Under the pieces are notes generated by a model. The model saw only the letters and a program-made list of their open reading frames with translations, did not search any database and was not told the origin of the DNA. Of a stretch of DNA of 21,666 nucleotides, positions 1 through 6,717 are shown in pieces. Every line of letters begins with the position of its first letter. The first letter of the stretch is position 1. This DNA comes from Rhodobacterales bacterium. GTDB lineage: Bacteria; Pseudomonadota; Alphaproteobacteria; Rhodobacterales; Rhodobacteraceae. The position numbers and the translations under genes were made by a program. The DNA lies in assembly GCA_013298675.1 (NCBI GenBank), contig JAAFIJ010000008.1:1-21666 (forward strand), given 5' to 3'.

Positions 1-272
1 GCATAGAACCGACCCAAGGCGTCGTCATGCACCCGGCCGATAAAGCCCGTGGTCAGGCCAAGATTTCCCAATCCTGCCAGCGTATTGGCAACAGAGCCGC
101 CCGCCGCCTGCACCCGGTTTTCCATTGCGGCATACAGCACTTCGCCGCGCTCACGCTCCACCAGTTGCATGATGCCTTTTTCGATACCCATCAGTTCCAG
201 AAAACTGTCGTCGGCCTGTGCGAACACATCCACTACGGCATTGCCGATGCCCACAACCTGATATCGTTTCAT
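1..272 (-). CDS. PfkB-family carbohydrate/nucleoside kinase (adenosine kinase-like), N-terminal part
   Basis: This is the first 90 codons of a kinase whose C-terminus lies outside the window. It begins MKRYQVVGIGNAVVDVFAQ, the typical first beta strand of ribokinase/PfkB enzymes. Around residues 58-71 it carries the glycine-rich substrate-binding stretch GGSVANTLAGLGNLG, the PfkB signature 1 region. Family members phosphorylate a sugar or nucleoside with ATP in the cytoplasm. The opening and the GGSVANT motif resemble proteins annotated as adenosine kinase in alphaproteobacteria, but the catalytic Asp and the ATP site are not visible, so the substrate is inferred. The ATG at 272-270 overlaps the nth stop as ATGA, so it is probably translated by coupling to nth. 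I see no separate Shine-Dalgarno beyond nth coding sequence. Confidence 0.85.
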   Translation of the reverse strand, partial: MKRYQVVGIGNAVVDVFAQADDSFLELMGIEKGIMQLVERERGEVLYAAMENRVQAAGGSVANTLAGLGNLGLTTGFIGRVHDDALGRFY

Positions 273-913
273 TCGGTCTTTTCCTCAAACTGACAATCGC
301 TGCGAATGGGACAGATGCCACATTTCGGCTTGCGCGCCGTGCAGATATACCGCCCATGCAGGATTAGCCAGTGGTGTGCGTGGTGTTGGTATTCTGCGGG
401 GACGTTATCTTCTATGGCCCGCTCTACTGCCGTCTCATCTCGGCCCGGTGCGATGCCACTTCGGTTGCCGACGCGGAAAATATGGGTGTCCACGGCTTGG
501 GCGGGTTGATGAAACCACATGTTCAAAACCACATTTGCGGTTTTACGCCCCACACCCGGCAAAGATTGCAGCGCTGCGCGGGATGAAGGCACCTGACTGT
601 TGTAATCATCTACCAACATCTGGCTTAGCTTGATCACATTCTTTGCCTTGTTGCGAAACAGGCCAATCGTCTTGATATGCTCGATGACCCCGGCCTCACC
701 CATGGCGAGCATCGCCTCTGGTGTATCGGCCAATGCAAACAGCGCCTTGGTAGCCCTATTCACCCCAACGTCGGTCGACTGCGCCGAAAGCGCCACGGCC
801 ACAACGAGCGTATAAGCGTTGGTGTGATCCAACTCTCCTTTTGGTTCCGGCTCCATCTCTTGGAACCGGGCGAAAATACGCCGCATGGTGGGGTAGTCGA
901 GTTGCTTTGCCAT
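269..913 (-). CDS. nth: Endonuclease III (DNA glycosylase/AP lyase)
   Basis: This is a base-excision repair enzyme that removes oxidised pyrimidines and cleaves abasic sites. The 214-aa product has the full Nth layout: helix-hairpin-helix motif LPGVGRKTAN (about 118-127) with the catalytic Lys124, catalytic Asp142 in VDTHIFRV, and a C-terminal 4Fe-4S loop with Cys191, 198, 201 and 207 spaced C-X6-C-X2-C-X5-C. Length matches the family (about 211 aa in E. coli). The frame is open to an ATG at 961, but the extra 16 residues are unlike the family, so the ATG at 913 (MAKQLDYPTM) is preferred. Neither start has a strong Shine-Dalgarno. The stop overlaps the start of the downstream PfkB kinase by 4 nt, suggesting a two-gene unit. 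Confidence 0.95.
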   Translation of the reverse strand: MAKQLDYPTMRRIFARFQEMEPEPKGELDHTNAYTLVVAVALSAQSTDVGVNRATKALFALADTPEAMLAMGEAGVIEHIKTIGLFRNKAKNVIKLSQMLVDDYNSQVPSSRAALQSLPGVGRKTANVVLNMWFHQPAQAVDTHIFRVGNRSGIAPGRDETAVERAIEDNVPAEYQHHAHHWLILHGRYICTARKPKCGICPIRSDCQFEEKTE

Positions 914-1017
914 CGCCGATTTATGCAACGCTGATGCCTTTAGAGCAAGGAAATGCCGCATGAAACGGGTCGCTAATAATCAGGGTTTGCCTATGATGTG
1001 CCTTACAGGAGACCTCT

Positions 1018-1866
1018 ATGAACGACGCATCGCCCCCTTATCATTACCAAGTCATCGCCCGCGCCTTGAAAATCATTGATGCTACAGGGCCCGGCCTGAC
1101 CCTTGATGACCTTTCGGGTCAAATGGGTATCAGTACGGCGCATTTCCAGCGTACCTTTACCCAGTGGGTGGGGGTGTCACCCAAGCAATACCAGCAATAC
1201 CTGACGCTTGATCACGCGCGCAGGCTGTTGGCTGATCGCTTTACCGTGCTCGCCACCGCCCAAGAGGCGGGCCTATCTGGCAGTGGCCGCCTGCATGATC
1301 TGTTCGTCAAATGGGAGGCAATGCGCCCCGGTGATTTTGCCAAAGGCGGCGCAGATCTGGTGATCCGCTGGGGCTATGCCCCGTCGCCCTTTGGCGAGGC
1401 GATTGTCATGGCCACGGATATCGGCATTTGCGGTTTGGCCTTTACCGAGGAAATGGGAAGGCAGCCTGCGTTTGATGACCTGTGCCAGCGCTGGCCCAAC
1501 GCGACCTTTGTCCAAGACTCTACCGCGATTGCGCCGATGGCAGAGGCGGCCTTTGGCGGCACGCATGCAAAACTTCACCTGATTGGAGCGCCCTTTCAGG
1601 TCAAGGTCTGGGAGGCACTGCTGCGCGTGCCATCCGGCCACGTCACGACCTATTCCGAACTTGCCCAGTGCATCGGGCATGACAAGGCCGTCCGCGCAGT
1701 GGGCACGGCTGTGGGCCGCAACCCGATCAGCCTGCTGATCCCGTGCCACCGTGCCTTGCGCAAGTCTGGTGCGCTGGGGGGGTATCATTGGGGGCTGCCG
1801 GTCAAGCGGGCCATGCTGGCGTGGGAATCTGCCCGCAACGACGCCCGCAACCAACCAAAGGTATGA
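1018..1866 (+). CDS. AraC-type HTH / methylated-DNA-cysteine S-methyltransferase fusion (Ada-like, no N-terminal Ada domain)
   Basis: A 282-aa two-domain protein. Residues about 10-110 form an AraC-type double helix-turn-helix (TLDDLSGQMGISTAHFQRTF, then GVSPKQYQ). Residues about 190-275 form the MGMT catalytic domain, with the active site IPCHR at Cys243 and the preceding helix (RVPSGHVTTYSELA). The MGMT domain takes a methyl group from O6-methylguanine onto the cysteine. In E. coli Ada the AraC domain acts after methylation of an N-terminal zinc-bound Cys. That N-terminal domain is absent here, so direct sensing of methyl phosphotriesters is not expected, and regulation, if any, must work differently. 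The start has a good Shine-Dalgarno (AGGAGA) 6 nt upstream. It lies divergent from nth, another repair gene, with about 100 nt between the two starts. Confidence 0.93.
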   Translation: MNDASPPYHYQVIARALKIIDATGPGLTLDDLSGQMGISTAHFQRTFTQWVGVSPKQYQQYLTLDHARRLLADRFTVLATAQEAGLSGSGRLHDLFVKWEAMRPGDFAKGGADLVIRWGYAPSPFGEAIVMATDIGICGLAFTEEMGRQPAFDDLCQRWPNATFVQDSTAIAPMAEAAFGGTHAKLHLIGAPFQVKVWEALLRVPSGHVTTYSELAQCIGHDKAVRAVGTAVGRNPISLLIPCHRALRKSGALGGYHWGLPVKRAMLAWESARNDARNQPKV

Positions 1867-1981
1867 TGCGCGGAAAATGGCTGAAACTTCATCCCATCTG
1901 TCCTGTCGCGCCGAACCCTGATATAGACGCGATCAGCGCCCAAAAAGGGCCAATCGTCAATGATACGAGGCAAGCAGAGAC

Positions 1982-2638
1982 ATGAATTTCAAGACAACCA
2001 CCCTATTGGCATCCGCGGGCCTGTTGGCCCTGACCGCTTGCGTTGATCCAAACGCCTATCCTGATGATCCAAATGCACGCGCTCGCACTGGTGCGATTTT
2101 GGGCGCGGTTTCGGGGGCAATCGTCGGCGCATCGCGCAGTGACGACAACCAGTTGCGCAACGCAGTCATCGGTGGCGCAGTTGGCGCGGCTGTTGGTGGC
2201 GTGATCGGCACCAGCCTTGATCAGCAGGCGGCTGAACTGCGCTCTTCCATGGGCAACCAGAACGTGACCGTCACCAACAATGGCGACTACCTTGTCGTCA
2301 ACATGCCGCAAGACGTGTTGTTCGCGACCGACAGCGCCACGTTGCGCCCTGATCTGACAGGCGACATCAAGTCGGTTGCCGCCAGCCTGTTGCGTTATCC
2401 GAACAGCACGATTCAAGTGATCGGCCATACCGACAACGCGGGATCGGCCGCGTATAACCAAGACCTGTCACAGCGCCGCGCTGTGTCGGTCGCAAATATC
2501 CTGCGTGAGTCTGGCGTGCCAAACGGTCGGATCGCGGCCTTTGGCAAAGGTGAAGACAACCCGATCGCATCGAACCTAAGCCCGCAGGGCCGTGCGCAAA
2601 ACCGTCGTGTCGAAATCATCATTCGCCCGAACGTTTGA
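1982..2638 (+). CDS. OmpA-family outer-membrane lipoprotein with glycine-zipper region
   Basis: A 218-aa envelope protein. Residues 1-20 are a lipoprotein signal ending in the lipobox LTAC, so Cys20 should be lipidated; Asp follows at +2 (V21, D22). Residues 37-50 and 62-77 are two Gly/Ala-rich zipper segments that probably insert in or lie on the membrane. Residues about 110-216 are an OmpA C-terminal peptidoglycan-binding domain, with the core IGHTDNAGS (148-155), LSQRRAVSV (162-170) and the terminal NRRVEI. The layout matches YiaD/Pal-like proteins, which tie the outer membrane to peptidoglycan. It is a single gene: a strong terminator follows at 2659-2685, and the preceding 115 nt should hold its promoter. 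The Shine-Dalgarno (AGAGAC) is weak. The precise physiological role is not known. Confidence 0.93.
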   Translation: MNFKTTTLLASAGLLALTACVDPNAYPDDPNARARTGAILGAVSGAIVGASRSDDNQLRNAVIGGAVGAAVGGVIGTSLDQQAAELRSSMGNQNVTVTNNGDYLVVNMPQDVLFATDSATLRPDLTGDIKSVAASLLRYPNSTIQVIGHTDNAGSAAYNQDLSQRRAVSVANILRESGVPNGRIAAFGKGEDNPIASNLSPQGRAQNRRVEIIIRPNV

Positions 2639-2658
2639 TTGCTGAAAGACTTGCGAAT

Positions 2659-2685
2659 AGGCCGGGCAATTTGCCCGGCCTTTTT
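2659..2685 (+). terminator. Rho-independent terminator of the OmpA-family gene
   Basis: A 9-bp perfect GC-rich stem (AGGCCGGGC pairing with GCCCGGCCT) with a 5-nt loop AATTT, directly followed by a T run. It starts 20 nt after the OmpA-family stop codon and ends before the promoter of the GntR gene, so it separates the two genes. Confidence 0.9.
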
Positions 2686-2687
2686 CA

Positions 2688-2717
2688 TTGAGGCGGCCCG
2701 AAATTGGTCATACATTC
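2688..2717 (+). promoter_or_regulatory. Candidate sigma-70 promoter of the PdhR-like regulator gene
   Basis: TTGAGG (2688-2693) and TACATT (2712-2717), 18 nt apart, each match the consensus in four of six positions. The -10 element lies between the two half-sites described in the next entry. Inferred from sequence only. Confidence 0.35.
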
Positions 2718-2725
2718 AAACCAAT
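2703..2725 (+). promoter_or_regulatory. Candidate operator: ATTGGT ... ACCAAT inverted repeat
   Basis: Perfect half-sites ATTGGT (2703-2708) and ACCAAT (2720-2725) flank the putative -10 box just upstream of the GntR-family start. They are the same half-sites as the E. coli PdhR box as I recall it (AATTGGT-N3-ACCAATT), but the spacer is 11 nt rather than 3. The left half alone also starts a near match to the general FadR-subfamily pattern TNGTNNNACNA. An autoregulatory site is the simplest reading. Confidence 0.4.
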
Positions 2726-2738
2726 CCGGAGCGCCAAG

Positions 2739-3506
2739 ATGCCCTTTACCCCCATTGAGCCCGAAAAGATTTCCCAAAGCATCGTCCAGCAAATCGAATT
2801 GCTGATCTTGCGCGGCATTCTGCGCCCGGCAGAGCGGCTTCCGTCCGAACGCGATCTGGCTGACCGTTTCGGGGTCTCGCGCCCCTCTGTCCGTGAGGCG
2901 ATTGCGGTCTTGCATACGCGCGGCCTTTTGACCAGCAGACCCAACGCGGGGATTTTTGTGGCCGAGGTTTTGGGATCGGCATTTTCTCCCGCGTTGATCG
3001 AACTGTTCTCCACCCATCAAGAAGCGGTCTTTGACAGCCTTACCTTCCGCCGCGATCTGGAAGGATTGGCCGCCGAACGCGCCGCGCGCCACGCATCAAA
3101 CACAGACCTTCAGGTGATTGCGACGGTGTTTGACCGAATGGAGGCCGCGCATCAAAAGCGCGATCCGGCAGAAGAGTCTGATTTGGATGCAAAATTCCAT
3201 CTGGCGATCATTGAGGCCAGTCACAACGTGATCTTGCTGCATATGATGCGGTCGATGTATGATCTGCTGCGTCAGGGCGTGTTTTACAACCGCCAGATCC
3301 TGTTCAAGAACCGTCCCACCCGCGATCTGTTGTTGGAACAACACCGCTCCATCAAGACCGCCATTCTGGCCCGCCAACCGCAAGAGGCGCGTCTTGCTGT
3401 CACGCTGCACATGGATTTCATCGAACAAGCGATGCACGATCAGATCAAAGCCGACAAGCACGGGGCGATTGCCCGCCTTCGGCTAGAACACGAACAAAGC
3501 CGCTAA
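2739..3506 (+). CDS. GntR-family transcriptional regulator, FadR/PdhR type (FCD domain)
   Basis: A 255-aa regulator. Residues about 10-76 form a GntR winged helix (RLPSERDLADRFGVSRPSVREAI, then the wing GLLTSRPNAGIFV). Residues about 95-235 are an all-helical FCD effector domain with likely metal ligands Asp150, His154, His202 and His224. Several stretches, for example QQIELLILRGILRP and IEASHNVILLH, resemble E. coli PdhR, the pyruvate-responsive repressor of pyruvate dehydrogenase. The effector here is not proven and could be another carboxylate, such as lactate or glycolate. The ATG at 2739 is preferred over an upstream TTG because CGGAG lies 8 nt before it. No metabolic gene follows in the same direction, since the F0 operon is convergent, so its targets other than itself are not visible here. 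Confidence 0.9.
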   Translation: MPFTPIEPEKISQSIVQQIELLILRGILRPAERLPSERDLADRFGVSRPSVREAIAVLHTRGLLTSRPNAGIFVAEVLGSAFSPALIELFSTHQEAVFDSLTFRRDLEGLAAERAARHASNTDLQVIATVFDRMEAAHQKRDPAEESDLDAKFHLAIIEASHNVILLHMMRSMYDLLRQGVFYNRQILFKNRPTRDLLLEQHRSIKTAILARQPQEARLAVTLHMDFIEQAMHDQIKADKHGAIARLRLEHEQSR

Positions 3507-3530
3507 ATTCACCCTCAAGGGCGCAATTGC

Positions 3531-3562
3531 AAAAGGCCCGGATCGTTGGATCCGGGCCTTTT
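3531..3562. terminator. Bidirectional terminator between the GntR gene and the F0 operon
   Basis: A perfect 14-bp inverted repeat (AAAAGGCCCGGATC and its complement) around the loop GTTG. It has A/T runs at both ends, so it can act on either strand. It lies 24 nt after the GntR-family stop and 19 nt beyond the atpF stop, where the two genes converge. Confidence 0.9.
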
Positions 3563-3581
3563 GAATGTCATTCTAACAGGC

Positions 3582-4142
3582 TTAGTGCAGTTTTGCTTCG
3601 ACCTGCGCGATGGCCGCATCCAAGGACGCAGCGGCGCTTTCAGGTGTGGCTTGCTTGCCAAGGATCTCGCTTGCAACAGAGATCGCAACGGTTACTGCCT
3701 GCTCGCGCACTTGGCGCAAAGCCGCTGCTTCGGCCGAAGCGATCTGATCTTTCGCAGCAGCGATGCGGCGTTCAATCGAAACCTTCAGGTCAGCCTTGGC
3801 TTGGGTGGCCGCTGCTTGTGCCTCTTGCTTGGCTGCCGCGACGATGCGGTCAGACTGCTCTTGCACTTCTTTTTGCTTTTGCTCGTAAGAGCTCAGCAAC
3901 AGCTTTGCCTCTTCGCGCAGCGCCTTGGCTTCGGCCAGATCAGCCTTGATCTGCGCAGCCCGCGCATCCAGCAAACCGGTGATTTTGCCCGGTACGCCAA
4001 ATTTCAGCAAAATCGCGATGAACAGCAAGAAGGCCAGCAACACCACAAAGTTGGTGTTGTGCAACGAGAAGAACGGTCCGGTTGCAGCCATAGCTGGCGA
4101 TGCGGCGACGGCGGTGAAAAGGGCGATAATCTTCTTCATCAT
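3582..4142 (-). CDS. atpF: F0 ATP synthase subunit b
   Basis: Subunit b is half of the peripheral stalk that holds F1 to F0 in the cytoplasmic membrane. The 186-aa protein starts with a short basic and hydrophobic segment ending ASPAMA, like a cleavable signal or extra membrane anchor. A single membrane helix follows (about 30-48, FVVLLAFLLFIAILLKFGVP), then a long Ala/Glu/Lys/Gln-rich coiled coil to the end. It is the last gene of the operon: the start ATG is one base after the stop of the b' gene, and a strong terminator follows. An ATG one codon later (4139) is equally possible. The pairing of b and b' is typical of alphaproteobacteria and phototrophs. Confidence 0.95.
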   Translation of the reverse strand: MMKKIIALFTAVAASPAMAATGPFFSLHNTNFVVLLAFLLFIAILLKFGVPGKITGLLDARAAQIKADLAEAKALREEAKLLLSSYEQKQKEVQEQSDRIVAAAKQEAQAAATQAKADLKVSIERRIAAAKDQIASAEAAALRQVREQAVTVAISVASEILGKQATPESAAASLDAAIAQVEAKLH

Positions 4143-4143
4143 C

Positions 4144-4692
4144 TTATCCCTTCAACCGCGCGGTCACAGCAGCCGTAATGGCACGCGCATCGGCGGAACC
4201 GCCAAGGGCTGCAATCAATTCTTTCGCCGTGTCTTTCGCAACTTGGGTGATTGCATCTGCAGCACCCGCACGAATTTCACCGATGCTCTTTTCAGATTCT
4301 ACCGCACGTGCCGCGATGTCTGCGTCTGCTTTGGCGATCTCTTTGTTCAGGTCTTTCTGCATGTCCGCCTTCGCATCCGCGACGATCTTGTTCGCCTCGT
4401 TGCGCGCTTGAACCAAAGCGTCCTGATAGGCCTTTTCTGACGCAAGGGCCTTGTTCTTCAACTCTGCCGCTGCGGCCAAATCATTGGTGATCGTTCCGGC
4501 ACGCATCGCCAGAACCGACGCGATCCGTGGCAAGGCAATGCGCGAAAGCACAAAGTAGATCACCAAAAGCGTTACGACGAGCCAGAAGATCTGGTTCGGG
4601 AATGTCGAAAAGTCGAGCTGCGGCATCCCTGCCTTTTCAGCTACGTGCGCAACATCCGTTGCGACTTCGGTCGTTGTGGTGGTCGCTGTCAT
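4144..4692 (-). CDS. F0 ATP synthase subunit b' (second b-type subunit)
   Basis: A 182-aa diverged copy of subunit b that would pair with it as a b-b' heterodimer in the stator. The layout is a polar Thr-rich N-terminus, a membrane helix around 36-58 (WLVVTLLVIYFVLSRIALP), then a charged coiled coil. The ATG at 4692 is chosen because GGAGG lies 6 nt upstream; the frame stays open to 4734 without a comparable ribosome site. The gene is called atpF2, atpX or atpG in different genomes, so no symbol is given. It follows atpE after an 83-nt gap that contains a hairpin, and runs into atpF with a one-base gap. Confidence 0.93.
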   Translation of the reverse strand: MTATTTTTEVATDVAHVAEKAGMPQLDFSTFPNQIFWLVVTLLVIYFVLSRIALPRIASVLAMRAGTITNDLAAAAELKNKALASEKAYQDALVQARNEANKIVADAKADMQKDLNKEIAKADADIAARAVESEKSIGEIRAGAADAITQVAKDTAKELIAALGGSADARAITAAVTARLKG

Positions 4693-4722
4693 AATGTCCT
4701 CCGCCAGACCCTTTGGGAATTT

Positions 4723-4752
4723 CAGGGGTGCCACACATATGTGCCACCCCTG
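4723..4752 (-). promoter_or_regulatory. Stem-loop in the atpE - b' intergenic gap
   Basis: CAGGGGTG (4723-4730) pairs with CACCCCTG (4745-4752); a single mismatch follows, then CACA/TGTG closes a 4-nt loop. It sits 23 nt after the atpE stop and has no T run, so it is more like an mRNA-stabilising or processing hairpin than a terminator. It could help the cell make more subunit c than b. Confidence 0.5.
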
Positions 4753-4775
4753 ACCGTAAGGATTGAGACGTTAGA

Positions 4776-5015
4776 TCAGACTGCGAACATCAGCAGAAGC
4801 GCTACGAGGAACGAGAAGATCCCCAGTGCTTCGGCGAATGCCAGACCGATGAACAGGGTCGCGGTCTGCGACGCTGCTGCGGATGGGTTGCGCAGTGCGC
4901 CTGCGAGGAAGTTGCCCGCGACGTGGCCAACACCGATGGCGGCTGCGCCCGAACCGATGGCGGCAAGACCCGCACCGATGAATTTGCCCAATGCTGCTGC
5001 TGCTTCGAGTTCCAT
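4776..5015 (-). CDS. atpE: F0 ATP synthase subunit c (proteolipid ring subunit)
   Basis: A 79-aa hairpin of two membrane helices. Helix 1 has the Gly/Ala packing motif GSGAAAIGVG (21-30), the loop is RNP (42-44), and helix 2 carries the ion-binding Glu62 in LAFAEALGIF. Copies assemble into the rotating ring that moves ions across the membrane. The polar residues used for sodium binding in Na+-type rings are not evident near Glu62 or at the matching place in helix 1, which fits proton coupling (inference). A strong Shine-Dalgarno (AAGGAG) precedes the ATG, in line with the high copy number needed. Confidence 0.97.
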   Translation of the reverse strand: MELEAAAALGKFIGAGLAAIGSGAAAIGVGHVAGNFLAGALRNPSAAASQTATLFIGLAFAEALGIFSFLVALLLMFAV

Positions 5016-5065
5016 GATGATTCTCCTTACGATGGAATAGGTTTTAAGTGGTTACTGCCGAACGA

Positions 5066-5827
5066 TTAGTGTCCTGGATGCAAAGCATCTTTCAGGTAAA
5101 CGCAGGTCAGAATGGTGAAAACATAGGCTTGGATAAAGGCGACGAGCACCTCTAGACCGTAGATTGCAGTGATGGCCACAATTGACACAGGCGATATCAG
5201 CGCGATTGCGGCAAAGCCCGCAAACACCTTGATCACCGCGTGTCCTGCCATGATGTTGCCAGCAAGACGGATCGAATGGCTGACTGGACGCACGAAATAC
5301 GAGATCACCTCGATGATCGCGATCACAGGTCGCAGGATCAGCGGCGCGTCAGACATCCAGAACAGGCCCAGAAAGTGGAACCCGTGCTTGAACAGGCCAA
5401 GTAGGGTGACAAAGAAGAACACACCAAAACCCAAAACCGCCGTCACCGCGATGTGTGAGGTAGGGGTAAAGGACATGGGCAGCAGGCCCAGCATGTTCGC
5501 AAACAAGATGAACAAGAAAAGCGTCATGATCCAAGGGAAGTATTTCACCCCATCATGACCTGTCACGTCTTCGACCATCTTATAGATAAAGCTATAGGCG
5601 ACTTCGCCCAACGACTGAATGCGCGACGGCACCAAAGCACGGCCACGCGAGCCAAAAACAAAAACCACCACGATCGCAAGTGCGGCCAAAGCCATCCACA
5701 AGGTCACGTTGGTTGGCGTGTACCATTCGATCGGACCTTCGCCGAACAAACGGGTGATTTTGAACTGGTCCAGCGGGTGAAAAACCAGACCCGAACCTTC
5801 GCCGTGCGCTTCTGCTTGCCCTGCCAC
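5066..5827 (-). CDS. atpB: F0 ATP synthase subunit a
   Basis: This membrane subunit provides the proton half-channels next to the c ring. The 253-aa protein has several hydrophobic segments (about 42-58, 97-117, 126-147, 165-179, 197-223, 224-243). The essential arginine is Arg187 in SHSIRLAGNIMAGH, matching Arg210 of E. coli. The start is a GTG at 5827-5825, one base after the atpI stop, so the two are likely translationally coupled. Length and motif order are normal for the family. Confidence 0.96.
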   Translation of the reverse strand: MAGQAEAHGEGSGLVFHPLDQFKITRLFGEGPIEWYTPTNVTLWMALAALAIVVVFVFGSRGRALVPSRIQSLGEVAYSFIYKMVEDVTGHDGVKYFPWIMTLFLFILFANMLGLLPMSFTPTSHIAVTAVLGFGVFFFVTLLGLFKHGFHFLGLFWMSDAPLILRPVIAIIEVISYFVRPVSHSIRLAGNIMAGHAVIKVFAGFAAIALISPVSIVAITAIYGLEVLVAFIQAYVFTILTCVYLKDALHPGH

Positions 5828-5828
5828 G

Positions 5829-6161
5829 TCAGTCTTCCCCTTTTTCAGCCAGCCCTTCGGCGGCCTGTCGTTCTTGCACTTCTCTGGCCGAGCGCAGCAT
5901 GGTTTTCACACCAGCCGCAAACCCCGCGAGGATGAACAGCACCAAAAACTGCGGCATCGTTCCAAACAAGGAATCCAGCCCGTATCCAATGCCGAAACCA
6001 ATCCCCAGACCGGCCACGAGTTCGATAACCATCCGCCAAGCCAATTGCGCCTGACGGTGCTTGTCCTCTTGCGGGTTGCGGCGTGGATTTGCCGCCTCTG
6101 TTGCCGCAGCGATCCGCTTTTCCAACGCCTCAAGTCGTGCGCGGTCAATGTCGGAAACCAT
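5829..6161 (-). CDS. atpI: ATP synthase-associated protein AtpI
   Basis: A 110-aa membrane protein at the head of the F0 operon. It has a charged N-terminal helix (1-40), two membrane helices (about 43-65 and 70-88) separated by a short loop, and a charged tail. AtpI homologues assist c-ring assembly or ion supply but are usually not essential. Position as first gene, one base before the GTG of atpB, supports the call; the sequence itself is only moderately conserved. No strong Shine-Dalgarno is seen. Confidence 0.88.
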   Translation of the reverse strand: MVSDIDRARLEALEKRIAAATEAANPRRNPQEDKHRQAQLAWRMVIELVAGLGIGFGIGYGLDSLFGTMPQFLVLFILAGFAAGVKTMLRSAREVQERQAAEGLAEKGED

Positions 6162-6190
6162 GGCAAAAAGCCCCCAGAAGGTTTGGGCGA

Positions 6191-6219
6191 TACCTACGCA
6201 GGCAGGCCCGCTGAGTCAA
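6191..6219 (-). promoter_or_regulatory. Candidate promoter of the F0 ATP synthase operon
   Basis: On the minus strand TTGACT (6219-6214) matches the -35 consensus in five of six positions, and TAGGTA follows after 17 nt. The -10 element is poor. It lies 30 nt before the atpI start, in the gap shared with the divergent arsR-type gene. Confidence 0.3.
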
Positions 6220-6363
6220 GACGCTTTGAACGCGTCAGTTGGCCATCTAACCATCTGAAATGTATAGGTTTCGCTGCAGGTCTTTGCCCCCTGCCCACGC
6301 CGATCTAACCGCAATCGGCGCTCGGTGGTTATTCAACCCTTTGGTTGACGATCGCTGCGGTTC

Positions 6364-6714
6364 ATGAATACTGGCCCGATGAACACCCGCCTGGACACCG
6401 TATTCTCTGCGCTCGCCGACCCGACGCGGCGCGCCATTCTGGCCATGCTGCTGGAAGACGACATGGCCGTAACCGATGTGGCAGAGCCGTTTGAGATGTC
6501 GCTGGCGGCGATTTCCAAGCATCTGGGCATTCTGGCCGACGCCGGCCTGATCAGCCGCGAAAAGCGTGGGCGTGTGATCTGGTGCAAACTGGAACCCGAC
6601 GCCATGCGGACCGCCACCGTCTGGATGCAAAGCTTTGGCCAGTTTGAACCCGTGGACCTTGATGCCTTTGAAAGGTTTCTGGAGGGCGAGTTGCAGTTGC
6701 CAGAAAGCGACTGA
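6364..6714 (+). CDS. ArsR-family (SmtB-like fold) transcriptional regulator
   Basis: A 116-aa winged-helix protein. It opens with the family block FSALADPTRRAILAML (14-29), followed by the recognition helix SLAAISKHLGILADAGLI (46-63) and the wing REKRGRVIWCKL. The single cysteine (Cys74) and lack of a CVC motif argue against thiolate metal sensing. This subgroup often pairs with a START/AHSA1-domain gene, but no such partner is present. No clear ribosome site precedes the ATG at 6364; an in-frame ATG at 6379 would also keep the domain intact. Its stop is 3 nt from the convergent matB stop. Confidence 0.9.
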   Translation: MNTGPMNTRLDTVFSALADPTRRAILAMLLEDDMAVTDVAEPFEMSLAAISKHLGILADAGLISREKRGRVIWCKLEPDAMRTATVWMQSFGQFEPVDLDAFERFLEGELQLPESD

Positions 6715-6717
6715 TCC

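Noticed and set aside
1273..1854. 193-codon open frame on the minus strand
   Set aside because: Lies fully within the AraC-MGMT gene in antisense, has no family motif or ribosome site; a product of high GC third positions.
6345..6373. TTGACG with a downstream ATACTG as promoter of the ArsR gene
   Set aside because: The -10 would overlap the start codon and is a poor match; not listed as a feature.
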